DNA of 64,000 nucleotides. Source: Pseudomonas oligotrophica (GTDB taxonomy: Bacteria > Pseudomonadota > Gammaproteobacteria > Pseudomonadales > Pseudomonadaceae). Under the pieces are notes generated by a model that saw only the letters and a program-made list of their open reading frames with translations, had not been told where the DNA came from and ran no database searches. The position numbers and the translations under genes are program-made. Positions 35,589-45,111 of the stretch are shown here, in pieces (positions within the stretch are counted from its first letter, which is position 1; each line of letters opens with the position of its first letter). The stretch covers positions 124,001-188,000 of the forward strand of contig NZ_JAKJRU010000001.1 in the NCBI RefSeq assembly GCF_021726475.1, in the 5' to 3' direction.

Positions 35589-37685
35589 CTAACCGAGCGT
35601 GCCGAGGATGTTGACCCCGACCCGGTCGGGGATCTCGTTCTGCGACAGCACGTGCAGCCCCGGGCTGAACACCCGTGCATAGCGCGCCAGCAACGGGCGC
35701 AGCTGCGGCATCACGGTAAGGATCGGCGGCTGGCCTTCCTTGCGCAGCTTTTCCTTCACCACCGGCATGCTGTTCTGCAGCTGGTTGAGCAGGCTCGGCT
35801 CGACCGGGATGTTGTCCAGGCTCACCGGGCCGGCCTGCTGGGCGATCGCCAGGGCATTGAGCAGGGTGTTCTCCAGCGCGTTCTCCAGCACGAACACGCC
35901 CAGCTCGCGGCGGTCGCCGGCGACCATCGCGACGATGCTGCGGCGCAGCGCGAAGCGCACGTCGGCGGCCAGCAGCACCGGGTCCTTGGTGCTCTCGCTG
36001 CATTCGAGCAGGGTGCTGGCGATGGTCTCCACGTCGCGCAGCGGCACCTCTTCCTGCAGCAGCTGGCGGTACACGCGCAGCTGCTGGGTGTGGCTCAGCG
36101 CGCCCTTGAGGCTCTCGGCCAGCCGCGGCGCCTGCAGCGCCAGGCGCTGCATCAGGTGCTCGACGTCGTCGTGCTTGAACAGGTCCGGCAGGTGCTCGCG
36201 GACCACCTTGTTCAGATGGGTGGCGATGACGCTGGCGCAGTCGATCACCTGGTAGCCGAGGTTCAGCGCGCGCGACTTGTCGCCCGGCTGGATCCACACC
36301 ACCTGCATGCGATAGGCCGGGTCGGTGCCGAGGATGCCGTCGATCTCGCCGTACAGCTCCGGCGAGGGGATCGCCATCAGCCGGTCGGCGTGCAGCTCGG
36401 CACCGTCGATCTTCTCGCCGTTGATGTAGATGTCGTACTGCGAGGCCTTCAGGCGCAGGCTGTCGCGGATCTGCACCTCCGGCAGGAGAAAGCCGAGCTG
36501 CTCGGAGAGCGTCTGCCGCACACCGCGTACCCGCGCCGCCAGCGGTGCTCCGGAGGCCTCGTTGACCAGCCCGACCAGCTTGTAGCCGAGCGACACCGAG
36601 AGCCGCTCGACCAGCGGGATGTCTTCCCAGGCCAGCGCCTGGGCGCGTTCCTTGTCCAGCGCCTGGCCGAGCGCCTGCACCTCGGCGAGGTCGGTGGCTT
36701 CGGTCGGTGGCGCCTGCCGCGCGATGCGCCAGCCGACGAAGGCCACCAGCGCGGCGAAGCCGAGGAAGGCCAGGTGCGGCATGCCCGGTACCAGGCCGAT
36801 GATGAACAGCACGGCGGCCACGGTGTAGAGCGTCGAGGGGTTGGCCAGCAGCTGGCGGCGCACCTGGCTGGTGATGTCGCTCGACTCGTTGATGCGGGTG
36901 ACGATGATCGCCGCCGCGGTGGCCAGCAGCAGCGCCGGGATCTGCGCCACCAGGCCGTCGCCGATGGTCAGCAGGGCGTACTGGCGGAACGCCGAGCCGG
37001 CGTCCAGGCCGTGCACGAAGACGCCGATGGCAAAGCCGCCGAACAGGTTGATGAAGAGGATCAGGATGCCGGCGATGGCATCGCCGCGGACGAACTTCGA
37101 GGCGCCGTCCATCGCCCCGTAGAAGTCGGCCTCCCGGGCCACCTCCTGGCGCCGCGCCTTGGCCTGCTCCTGGGTCACCAGACCGGCGTTGAGGTCGGCG
37201 TCGATCGCCATCTGCTTGCCCGGCAGGGCATCGAGGGTGAAGCGCGCGGTGACTTCCGAGATGCGCTCGCCGCCCTTGGTGATGACGATGAAGTTGATGA
37301 TCATCAGGATCACGAACACCACCAGGCCGACGATGAAGTTGCCGCCGATCACCACCTCGCCGAAGGACTCGATCACCTTGCCCGCCGCGCCGCTGCCGCT
37401 GTGGCCCTCGAGCAGCACCACGCGGGTCGAGGCGACGTTCAGGCACAGCCGCATCAGCGTGGTGATGAGGATCACCGTGGGAAACAGCGAGAAATCCAGC
37501 GGGCTCTTCGACGACAGGCTGACCAGCAGCACCAGCACCGCCATGGCGATGTTGAAGGTGAACAGGATGTCCAGCAGCTGCGGCGGCAGCGGCAGGATGA
37601 TCATCGCCAGGATCGACAGGATCAGCACCGGGATGCCGATGCGGCCGCTGCGCAGGGTGGACGAGAGTTGCTGCATCAGGTTCAT
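35589..37685 (-). CDS. flhA: Lateral flagellar export apparatus protein FlhA
   Basis: 698-residue FlhA. Eight N-terminal membrane helices include the family FHIPEP-like region (here LCLNVASTRVVLLEGHSG) and LPGKQMAIDADLNAG. A large cytoplasmic C-terminal domain docks export substrates and chaperones. It lies downstream of flhB with a 2-base gap and is the last gene of the minus-strand export operon. It belongs to the second flagellar system on this locus (LfhA of Flag-2 nomenclature). Confidence 0.95.
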   Translation of the reverse strand: MNLMQQLSSTLRSGRIGIPVLILSILAMIILPLPPQLLDILFTFNIAMAVLVLLVSLSSKSPLDFSLFPTVILITTLMRLCLNVASTRVVLLEGHSGSGAAGKVIESFGEVVIGGNFIVGLVVFVILMIINFIVITKGGERISEVTARFTLDALPGKQMAIDADLNAGLVTQEQAKARRQEVAREADFYGAMDGASKFVRGDAIAGILILFINLFGGFAIGVFVHGLDAGSAFRQYALLTIGDGLVAQIPALLLATAAAIIVTRINESSDITSQVRRQLLANPSTLYTVAAVLFIIGLVPGMPHLAFLGFAALVAFVGWRIARQAPPTEATDLAEVQALGQALDKERAQALAWEDIPLVERLSVSLGYKLVGLVNEASGAPLAARVRGVRQTLSEQLGFLLPEVQIRDSLRLKASQYDIYINGEKIDGAELHADRLMAIPSPELYGEIDGILGTDPAYRMQVVWIQPGDKSRALNLGYQVIDCASVIATHLNKVVREHLPDLFKHDDVEHLMQRLALQAPRLAESLKGALSHTQQLRVYRQLLQEEVPLRDVETIASTLLECSESTKDPVLLAADVRFALRRSIVAMVAGDRRELGVFVLENALENTLLNALAIAQQAGPVSLDNIPVEPSLLNQLQNSMPVVKEKLRKEGQPPILTVMPQLRPLLARYARVFSPGLHVLSQNEIPDRVGVNILGTLG

Positions 37686-37687
37686 GG

Positions 37688-38821
37688 TCAGGCTCGGTTG
37701 AACAGTTCTTCGGGAATGTCGAGGTGGCGCGCCAGCTCCGGGCGTGCGCGGCGGCGGCCTTCGCGCCAGGCCTTGAGCTGGAGGATGTAGGTCAGCACAT
37801 GGGCGACCGCGGTGTAGAGCGGCGCCGGGATCTGCTGGTTGACCTGGGTGCTGAAGTACACGGCACGCGCCAGCGGCGGCAGCTCGACCACCTCCAGCCC
37901 GTGGCCCTGGGCCAGCTTGCGGATGTACAGGGCCATCTCGTCGATGCCGCGGGCGATGACGAAGGGCGCCTCGGCCTTCTTGCGGTCATAGCGCAGCGCC
38001 ACGGCGTAGTGCGTCGGGTTGACGATCACCACGTCGGCATCCTTGATCACCTTGGCCACCTGGCGCTGGGCGAGCTGGCGCTGCAACTGGCGGATGCGCG
38101 CCTTCACCTCGGGGCGGCCTTCCTGGTTCTTGTGCTCTTCCTTGCGCTCCTGCTTGGTCATGCGCATTTTCTTGAGAAAGAAGAAGCGCTGCAGCGGGAT
38201 ATCGGTCAGCGCGAACAGCAGGAACACCAGCAAAAGGGCGATGGCCAGGTCGAAGGTCAGCGAGAAGGCGCCACCGATGGCCGTGCTGATGTCGCTGCGC
38301 TGCAGGGCGATCAGCCGCGGCGCGGCGAAATGCAGCTGCCACAGCGCGACGCCGAGCAGCGTGGCGATCTTCAGCAGCGACTTGGCCAGTTCGCTCCAGT
38401 TCTGCGCCCCGACCATGCGCTTGAGACCGGCCAGCGGGTTGAGCTTGCCGAAGTTGGGGCTGAAGTTCTTTGCCGCGAACACCCAACCGCCGGGCACCAG
38501 GCCGAAGGCCACCACCAGCAGCGGCGTGACCAGCAGCGGCAGCAGCACCCAGACGATCAGCAACAGGTTGTGCTGGAGCAGCAATGCCAGGTCACCTGCC
38601 TGCAGCGGGCCGCGGGAATTGTCCAGGCTCAGGCGAAAGCTCTGCTCGATGCCCTCCATGAACAGGCCGACGGCGAACTTCAGCGCGAGCAGCGTGGCCA
38701 GCAGCGACACCGTGGTGGCGACATCCTTGGAACGGGCGACCTGGCCCTGCTCGCGGCTCTTGCGCAGCTTCTGCTCGGAGGCCTCCTCGGTCTTGTCCTG
38801 GGTGCTGTTCTGCTCAGACAT
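37688..38821 (-). CDS. flhB: Lateral flagellar export protein FlhB
   Basis: 377-residue membrane protein with four helices and the autocleavage site NPTH at residues 268-271, almost the same position as in E. coli FlhB. Cleavage switches export from rod/hook to filament substrates. The N-terminus is charged (SEQNSTQDKTEEASEQKLRK). It overlaps the fliR gene by eight bases and precedes flhA. LfhB equivalent. Confidence 0.95.
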   Translation of the reverse strand: MSEQNSTQDKTEEASEQKLRKSREQGQVARSKDVATTVSLLATLLALKFAVGLFMEGIEQSFRLSLDNSRGPLQAGDLALLLQHNLLLIVWVLLPLLVTPLLVVAFGLVPGGWVFAAKNFSPNFGKLNPLAGLKRMVGAQNWSELAKSLLKIATLLGVALWQLHFAAPRLIALQRSDISTAIGGAFSLTFDLAIALLLVFLLFALTDIPLQRFFFLKKMRMTKQERKEEHKNQEGRPEVKARIRQLQRQLAQRQVAKVIKDADVVIVNPTHYAVALRYDRKKAEAPFVIARGIDEMALYIRKLAQGHGLEVVELPPLARAVYFSTQVNQQIPAPLYTAVAHVLTYILQLKAWREGRRRARPELARHLDIPEELFNRA

Positions 38822-39611
38822 GCCCGCCGCTCCGTAGCAGCACGCCGAGCTTGTCGAGCAGCTCGCGGGTCAGGTGCAGGTAGGCCTCGGCGAGGTTCGG
38901 CAGAGTCAGGTAGATCAGCGTCAGGCCGGCCAGGATGGCCATCGGAAAGCCGAGCGAGAACAGGTTCATCGCCGGCGAGATGCGGTTGAGCAGGCCGAAG
39001 CAGAACTGCACCAGGGTCATGCAGAACACCAGCGGCAGGGCGATCAGCAAAGCTGCCGAGAGCACCCAGCCGAGCGACCAGGCGATCGTCTGCAGGCCCT
39101 GCCAGTGCACGCCGCTGCCGACCGGCCAGTAGACGAAGCTCTGGTAGAGGATGCTCACCGTGACCAGATGGCCGTCGATGGCGAAGAACAGCAGCGCCAG
39201 CAGGATGAAGTACAGCTGGTAGATGATCGACGAGGACGACACGCCGTTCATCGGGTCGTTGAGCACCGCCATCGACAGGCCGAGCTGGGTCGAGACCACG
39301 TCGCCGATCAGGGCGAACACGGTGAAGACCAGGAGCAGCGCCAGCCCCAGCAGCAGGCCCATGGCGACCTGCTCGAAGGCCACCAGCAGGCCCGCCATCG
39401 ACAGCGGGTCGAGCCGCGGCGGCGCCGGCAGCGCCGCGCCGAGCGCTAGGGTCAACGCCAGCGCCAGCAGCACGCGCACGCGCGCCGAGATCGCCTTGTG
39501 GCTGAACAGCGGCGCCAGGCCGAACACCGCCATGATCCGGCAGAACGGCCACCAGTACGCCTGCAGGCCCTGCAGCGCCTGGCCGAGATTGATCAGCGGC
39601 TCGCCGGCCAT
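38814..39611 (-). CDS. fliR: Lateral flagellar export protein FliR
   Basis: 265-residue membrane protein with six hydrophobic helices. The N-terminal stretch INLGQALQGLQAYWWPFCRI and the central GDVVSTQLGLSMAVLNDPMN are family-like (MDPxxG-type loop). It forms the export gate with FliP and FliQ. Its start lies two bases before the fliQ stop, so the genes are read as one unit; it overlaps flhB at the other end. Confidence 0.94.
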   Translation of the reverse strand: MAGEPLINLGQALQGLQAYWWPFCRIMAVFGLAPLFSHKAISARVRVLLALALTLALGAALPAPPRLDPLSMAGLLVAFEQVAMGLLLGLALLLVFTVFALIGDVVSTQLGLSMAVLNDPMNGVSSSSIIYQLYFILLALLFFAIDGHLVTVSILYQSFVYWPVGSGVHWQGLQTIAWSLGWVLSAALLIALPLVFCMTLVQFCFGLLNRISPAMNLFSLGFPMAILAGLTLIYLTLPNLAEAYLHLTRELLDKLGVLLRSGGHV

Positions 39612-39612
39612 C

Positions 39613-39885
39613 TCAACCCACCAGCCGTCCGGCCTGGCGGAAGGTCTCGACGAACAGGTCGCTGAGCGTGCCGAGGATCCAATGCCCGGCGAAGATCAGC
39701 ATGCCGAGGGTGATCAGCAGGCGCGGCAGGAAGCTCAGCATCTGTTCGTTGATCTGCGTGGCAGCCTGGAAGATGCTGATCAGCAGGCCACCGAGCAGGC
39801 TCGGCACGACCAGCACGCAGACCACCAGCACGATCACGTGGATGGCGTTGGAGACGAGGTGGACGGCGGTGTCGGGGGTTAGCAT
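39613..39885 (-). CDS. fliQ: Lateral flagellar export protein FliQ
   Basis: 90-residue protein with two membrane helices (about 15-38 and 50-72). It starts MLTPDTAVHLVSNAIHVIVL and contains FQAATQINEQMLSFLPRLL, typical of FliQ. The ATG is at 39885. In most flagellar loci fliP ends directly before fliQ, but here 1084 bases of repeat-rich DNA separate them. Confidence 0.95.
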   Translation of the reverse strand: MLTPDTAVHLVSNAIHVIVLVVCVLVVPSLLGGLLISIFQAATQINEQMLSFLPRLLITLGMLIFAGHWILGTLSDLFVETFRQAGRLVG

Positions 39886-39927
39886 CGGGGCACCTTGGCG
39901 GTGGGCGTTTGGTTCGCACTCGCTTGC

Positions 39928-40817
39928 GTAGGGTGGAAAACCGCGGAGCGTTTTCCACCACCGGTGGCGCGTAGGTTTATGTCCGACGCGGCGCTTTCCT
40001 TCGCACGGGCTACCGGTTGCGCCTTGCACGGCGTTTCACTTTTTTGTGCCTGGACAGGCAGAAACGTAGGGTGGAAAACCGCAAAGCGTTTTCCACCAAT
40101 GGAGGCGCGCACGTTTGTGTCTGGCGTTGCGCTTTCCCCGGCGGGGGCTACCGGTTGCGCCTTGCACGGCGTTTCACTTTTCTTTGCACGCGGATCGCCG
40201 CCCGGCGCAAAGAAAAGTAAGCAAAAGAAAGCGCGCCCCTTCATCCGGGTCCGGGAGCTTCGCTTCCGGACTTCCCTCCTTCCGCCAACACTCCGGGGGC
40301 CGGCGTACAAGGGCCATCCCTGGCCCTTTATCGCGGGGACGCCTAGTCCTCTCGCGGCATCCATGCCGCTCGTCCCCCTGCGCGCTGGCTCCACTCGGCC
40401 GTCTGCAAGGGGAAGGGTGATGTCGCCTGTGGGGGCGTGCATGGAAGAGCAAAGCGAAGCCGGTTTTCGATCCTTCAGGCGACTCGGACCGGAATCCCCT
40501 TCTGGAGGCCGAACGCAGGCGTTGCACAGGGGGACGCGAGGCATGGACGCCGAGCGAGGAACGAAGGGGCAGGGACGACCCTTCGTGACGTGCCCCCGGA
40601 GCAATGCCGGAGTGAGGGGAGTCTGGTCGCACAGCGACCAGACCCGGATGCAGGGGTGGCCTTCTTTTTGGTTACTTTTTCTTGGCCAGACAAGAAAAAG
40701 TGACGCGCCGTGAGAGGCGCAACCGGTAGCTCGGGCCGAGGAAAGCGCCGCGTCATGCACCGAAACACGTGCCGAAACCAAACAAGGTGGAAAACGCTGC
40801 GCGGTTTTCCACCCTAC
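39928..40817. repeat. Giant imperfect palindromic element (about 890 bp) between fliQ and fliP
   Basis: Outer ends: GTAGGGTGGAAAACCGCGG-type palindromes at 39928-39959 and 40066-40097 on the left and the inverted copy at 40786-40817 on the right. Next comes GCTACCGGTTGCGCCTTGCA on the left (from 40009 and again from 40147), matched by the inverted GCCGTGAGAGGCGCAACCGG to 40730. Inwards, the two halves keep pairing: CATCCGGGT on both sides, CTCCGGGGGC, and GCGTCCATGCC against GCATCCATGCC. The axis is near 40440. Left and right halves are perhaps two thirds identical by eye. Confidence 0.85.
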
Positions 40818-40883
40818 GGCCTCTCCGGTGATGAACGAAAGCGTGGCGCCGAACACCGGTGTCCGGGCCGACAAAGGCAGAGC

Positions 40884-40908
40884 ATCGCGGCCAAGGCCGC
40901 TCCCACAG
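40884..40908. repeat. REP-like palindrome before fliP
   Basis: TCGCGGCCAAGGCCGCTCCC (40884-40903) matches the Pseudomonas-type REP core also seen in the cox operon at 20614. It lies 62 bases after the fliP stop. Confidence 0.7.
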
Positions 40909-40969
40909 AAGCTCCCTGCCTTCTCGCTCTGCACACTCCGCCGCACGGCCAATGCTTTCATCCCGTCAC

Positions 40970-41719
40970 CTAGAACGGCTGAATACTGGTGGTCAGCGTG
41001 CCCATCAACAGCGCCCAGCCATCGACCAGTACGAACACCATCAGCTTGAACGGCAGCGAAATCATCATCGGCGAGAGCATCATCATGCCCATCGCCATCA
41101 GCACGCTGGCCACCACCAGGTCGATCACCAGGAACGGCAGGAAGATCATGAAGCCCAGCTGGAACGCGGTCTTCAGCTCGCTCAGCACGAACGCCGGCAG
41201 CAGCAGCGAGAAGTCCAGCTCGGCGAGGTCTTCGGGCAGTTCCTCGCCGGCCAGCGACACCATGGTCTGCAGCGAGGTCTTGTTGGTCTGCGCCAGCATG
41301 AAGCCCGAGAGCGTGCCCTTGGCCGAGTCCAGCGCCTGTTCGAGGGTGATTTCGTCGTTCTGGAACGGCGTGTAGGCCTGGGTATGGATTTCCTGCCAGA
41401 CCGGGCGCATCACCAGCAGGGTGACGATCAGCGCGATGCCGATCAGCACCTGGTTCGGCGGACTTTGCTGCAGGCCGATGGCCTGGCGCAGGATGGCCAG
41501 CACGATGATGAAGCGGGTAAAGCAGGTCATCATCATCAGCATCGCCGGGAGGAAGCCCAGCAGCGTCATGAGGATGAGGATCTGCACCTTCACCGAGAAG
41601 TTCTGGCCGGCCTCGGTGTCGTTCAGGCTGAACAGGGTGATCTCGCCGCCGGCGGCCTGCGCGGCGACGGGCAGCAGGCCCAGGCAGAGTGCGCCGAGGG
41701 CGCGGAGCAACCGGCGCAT
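40970..41719 (-). CDS. fliP: Lateral flagellar export protein FliP
   Basis: 249-residue export-gate protein with a cleavable signal peptide (MRRLLRALGALCLGLLPVAA) and four membrane helices. The family motifs FTRFIIVLAILRQAIGLQQS and PNQVLIG are present. The gene runs toward the palindromic element; its stop at 40970 lies 1.08 kb upstream of the fliQ start, which is far from the usual contiguous fliP-fliQ order. It begins two bases after the fliN stop. Confidence 0.95.
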   Translation of the reverse strand: MRRLLRALGALCLGLLPVAAQAAGGEITLFSLNDTEAGQNFSVKVQILILMTLLGFLPAMLMMMTCFTRFIIVLAILRQAIGLQQSPPNQVLIGIALIVTLLVMRPVWQEIHTQAYTPFQNDEITLEQALDSAKGTLSGFMLAQTNKTSLQTMVSLAGEELPEDLAELDFSLLLPAFVLSELKTAFQLGFMIFLPFLVIDLVVASVLMAMGMMMLSPMMISLPFKLMVFVLVDGWALLMGTLTTSIQPF

Positions 41720-41721
41720 GA

Positions 41722-42087
41722 TCAGCAGGCGAGGGCCTGGAGGCCGGCGCCGGACAGTTCGATGATGCGCAGGCCGTAGTTGCCGTTCATCACCACCACC
41801 TCGGCCTTGGCGAAAGGCGTGCCGTTGACCTTCACGTCCAGCGGCTCGCCCGCCAGCTTGTCGAGCACGATCACGCTGCTGGTGTCGACATCCATCAGCT
41901 CCTTGAGCGAGATCTCCGCCGAGGCCACTTCCAGGGTGACGTTCACCGGGATCTTGCCGAAGAAGCTCATGTCCGGACGCGCCGGCGTGGCGGGCAGCTC
42001 GGGCGCAGGCGCCGCGTCGGCGTCCAGGCTGAGGTCGCCCTCGTTCAGCAGGTTCTCGAATTCGTTGTCCGACAGTTGACCGTTCAT
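41722..42087 (-). CDS. fliN: Lateral flagellar C-ring protein FliN
   Basis: 121-residue protein with a variable, acidic N-terminal half and a SpoA domain (about residues 45-115, with NVTLEVASAEISLKEL and GEPLDVKVNG). It forms part of the switch complex with FliM and FliG. Its start overlaps the fliM stop by four bases, so they are translationally coupled. Confidence 0.93.
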   Translation of the reverse strand: MNGQLSDNEFENLLNEGDLSLDADAAPAPELPATPARPDMSFFGKIPVNVTLEVASAEISLKELMDVDTSSVIVLDKLAGEPLDVKVNGTPFAKAEVVVMNGNYGLRIIELSGAGLQALAC

Positions 42088-42923
42088 TGGGCGTTCACGC
42101 TTTCCAGGGAAGTGAGGAACAGGGCGCCGTCTTCCTCGAAGACCGCGCCGCGATAGAGCTTCTGGCCGTTGATGCGCACCTCGTAGCGATCCAGCGGGCG
42201 CATCAGCAGGATGTCGCCGGGGCCCAGCGCAAGGACCTGCGCCAGCGGCATCTGCATGGCCGCGACGATGCAGTCCAGGCGGACCGGCAGGTGCCTGACG
42301 TGATCGAGCGGGTTGCCCACGGCACGCGGCGTACCCGGCCCGGCGAGACGGTCGGTGAGCTCGTCCACCAGTTGCGCGTCGAGGAACAGGTAGAGCGAGG
42401 CGCGGCGGCCGGTCAGGTGGCTGAGGTACTGGTACTGGGCGACGTATTCCCAGACGGTTTCTTCGTAGTCGTTCTGGTAGTGCTCGAACTTGCCGAAACT
42501 TTCCCCGGACATCAGGCCGCGGAAGAAGATGTCGGCCACGTCGATACCGAGCCGATCACGCATGCGCTTTTCCGAACTGCTGATTGGCGGCGTGTCCTGG
42601 TTGGCGTTCAGGGTACCGCCGTAATAACACTCCAGCGCTTCGCCCAACAATGTTCGGTCGATGGCAAAACCCAGCTTGCCGAGCTGGCAGCGATAGATGC
42701 AGTCTGGCGCCAGCTCGCTGACTTCTTCGACATTGAGGTCAGCCAGTTCGAGGCTGATTCGGTAGTTGCTCAGGAAGTAATCGGCGATCAGTCGCGGATT
42801 CTTGTGCGTGGTTTCCTTGATCAACTGCGGCACACGGTGGTGATACCGCCCAAGCTTGTGCGGCTTCAAGACGGTCAGGCTCTGAGGCGGCACGCCATGG
42901 TGGACTTTTGATTGGCCAGTCAT
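42084..42923 (-). CDS. fliM: Lateral flagellar motor switch protein FliM
   Basis: 279-residue switch protein with a central CheC-like domain and a C-terminal SpoA domain (near residues 205-275, with DRYEVRINGQKLYRG). It lacks the usual N-terminal CheY-binding LSQ(D)EID segment: residues 1-20 read MTGQSKVHHGVPPQSLTVLK. That would fit a motor that rotates one way only and is not chemotaxis-controlled, as known for lateral motors in other genera. It is the first gene of the minus-strand export operon. Confidence 0.9.
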   Translation of the reverse strand: MTGQSKVHHGVPPQSLTVLKPHKLGRYHHRVPQLIKETTHKNPRLIADYFLSNYRISLELADLNVEEVSELAPDCIYRCQLGKLGFAIDRTLLGEALECYYGGTLNANQDTPPISSSEKRMRDRLGIDVADIFFRGLMSGESFGKFEHYQNDYEETVWEYVAQYQYLSHLTGRRASLYLFLDAQLVDELTDRLAGPGTPRAVGNPLDHVRHLPVRLDCIVAAMQMPLAQVLALGPGDILLMRPLDRYEVRINGQKLYRGAVFEEDGALFLTSLESVNAQ

Positions 42924-43369
42924 GTTGCGAACTTCTAATTCCCGATTCCGTTGAGGCGAGCTGCGCCGAGCGGCGCACGCGAGTGACGAGCAGTTTTCAA
43001 GGCCCGGGCGGCGGAAAGCGGGAAAGCCCCGGTCGCACGCTCCAGACGCTGGCGAGTCTAGGCGTGACGCGGCCCGGGGATTAAATCAAGAGATCTCAAA
43101 TGACCTTTTTTGAGGGCGCAGTGACCCGGCTGAGCACAATTCAGCACAACTGATTGCCCATCGCACGGGAGCTCTGGTTAACGTGCGCGCATCGCTCTGC
43201 AAGTGTCAGGCGGCGACCAGCGCTTGTTCGCTCCGCTATGACCGCAAGGGCGACAGAAGTTTCGCTTAGATTAAATATCTTTTTCACTTGAGTGACTTTC
43301 CGGTTGCGAGCCCAGGCTTCGCGTCCGACCAACTCCGGGGTGGCTTTCTTGAACAGTGGTAGCCAGGCA
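42924..43369. other. Divergent control region of fliM and lafK
   Basis: 446 bases between fliM (leftward) and lafK (rightward), without a supported gene. Two AT-rich stretches, 43080-43112 (containing the perfect GAGATCTC palindrome) and 43264-43290, may mark promoters. I searched by eye for GG-N10-GC sigma54 sites in both directions and found none with good spacing. A stretch near 43341 (GGTGGCTTTCTTGAAC) looks similar but its spacing is wrong. Confidence 0.6.
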
Positions 43370-44758
<1,389 letters not shown>

Positions 44759-44776
44759 CTACCGGGGGAACATCGG

Positions 44777-45097
44777 ATGAACTCAATCACCCAGGTGCAG
44801 CAGCAGCTGCTCGGCCAGATGCAGCAGCTGGCCGGTGCGGCCGGCCATGCACCGGTGCGGCCGGCGGAGCTGCCCGTCGGCGGCATCGGCCAGACCTTCG
44901 AGGCGGCGCTGCGCAACGTCGATGCCCAGCAGCACCAGGCCGGTGCAGCGATGGCGGCGGTCGATCGCGGCGAGAGCGACGACCTGGTCGGCGCCATGCT
45001 CGAGAGCCAGAAGGCCAGCGTGTCCTTCTCCGCCCTGCTGCAGGTGCGCAACAAGCTGAGCACGGCGTTCGATGACGTCATGAGAATGCCGCTTTGA
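44777..45097 (+). CDS. fliE: Lateral flagellar MS ring-rod adaptor FliE
   Basis: 106-residue small protein. The C-terminal part ([20 protein letters not shown]) matches the FliE signature and follows a glutamine-rich N-terminus. It joins the MS ring to the rod and is a type III export substrate. It starts 18 bases after lafK and is the first gene of the fliEFGHIJ group. Its stop overlaps a possible TTG start of fliF. Confidence 0.92.
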   Translation: MNSITQVQQQLLGQMQQLAGAAGHAPVRPAELPVGGIGQTFEAALRNVDAQQHQAGAAMAAVDRGESDDLVGAMLESQKASVSFSALLQVRNKLSTAFDDVMRMPL

Positions 45098-45111
45098 CCG
45101 GGAGCCAAACC

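Larger units (their letters stand above)
39886..40969. other. 1.08-kb non-coding gap between fliQ and fliP
   Basis: No supported gene lies here. The gap holds the compound palindromic element (39928-40817) and then a REP-like palindrome (40884-40908) just before fliP's stop at 40970. Several long open frames run through the palindrome on both strands; they are biased by repeated structure and none has a start site or a family match. The 42 bases before the element contain the fliQ ribosome-binding region. Confidence 0.85.

Noticed and set aside
39879..40961. Several open frames of 80-360 codons within the fliQ-fliP palindrome
   Set aside because: Both strands give similar frames because the element is palindromic and GC-rich; none has a ribosome binding site or a recognisable domain.
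43341..43356. Sigma54-like sequence before lafK (GGTGGCTTTCTTGAAC)
   Set aside because: The GG and GC pairs are not ten bases apart and the -12 element lacks GC.
35589..43369. Reading the export genes as a type III secretion system (virulence type)
   Set aside because: The neighbouring genes are rod, hook, ring and flagellin genes, and FlhA/FlhB are flagellar in length and motifs.
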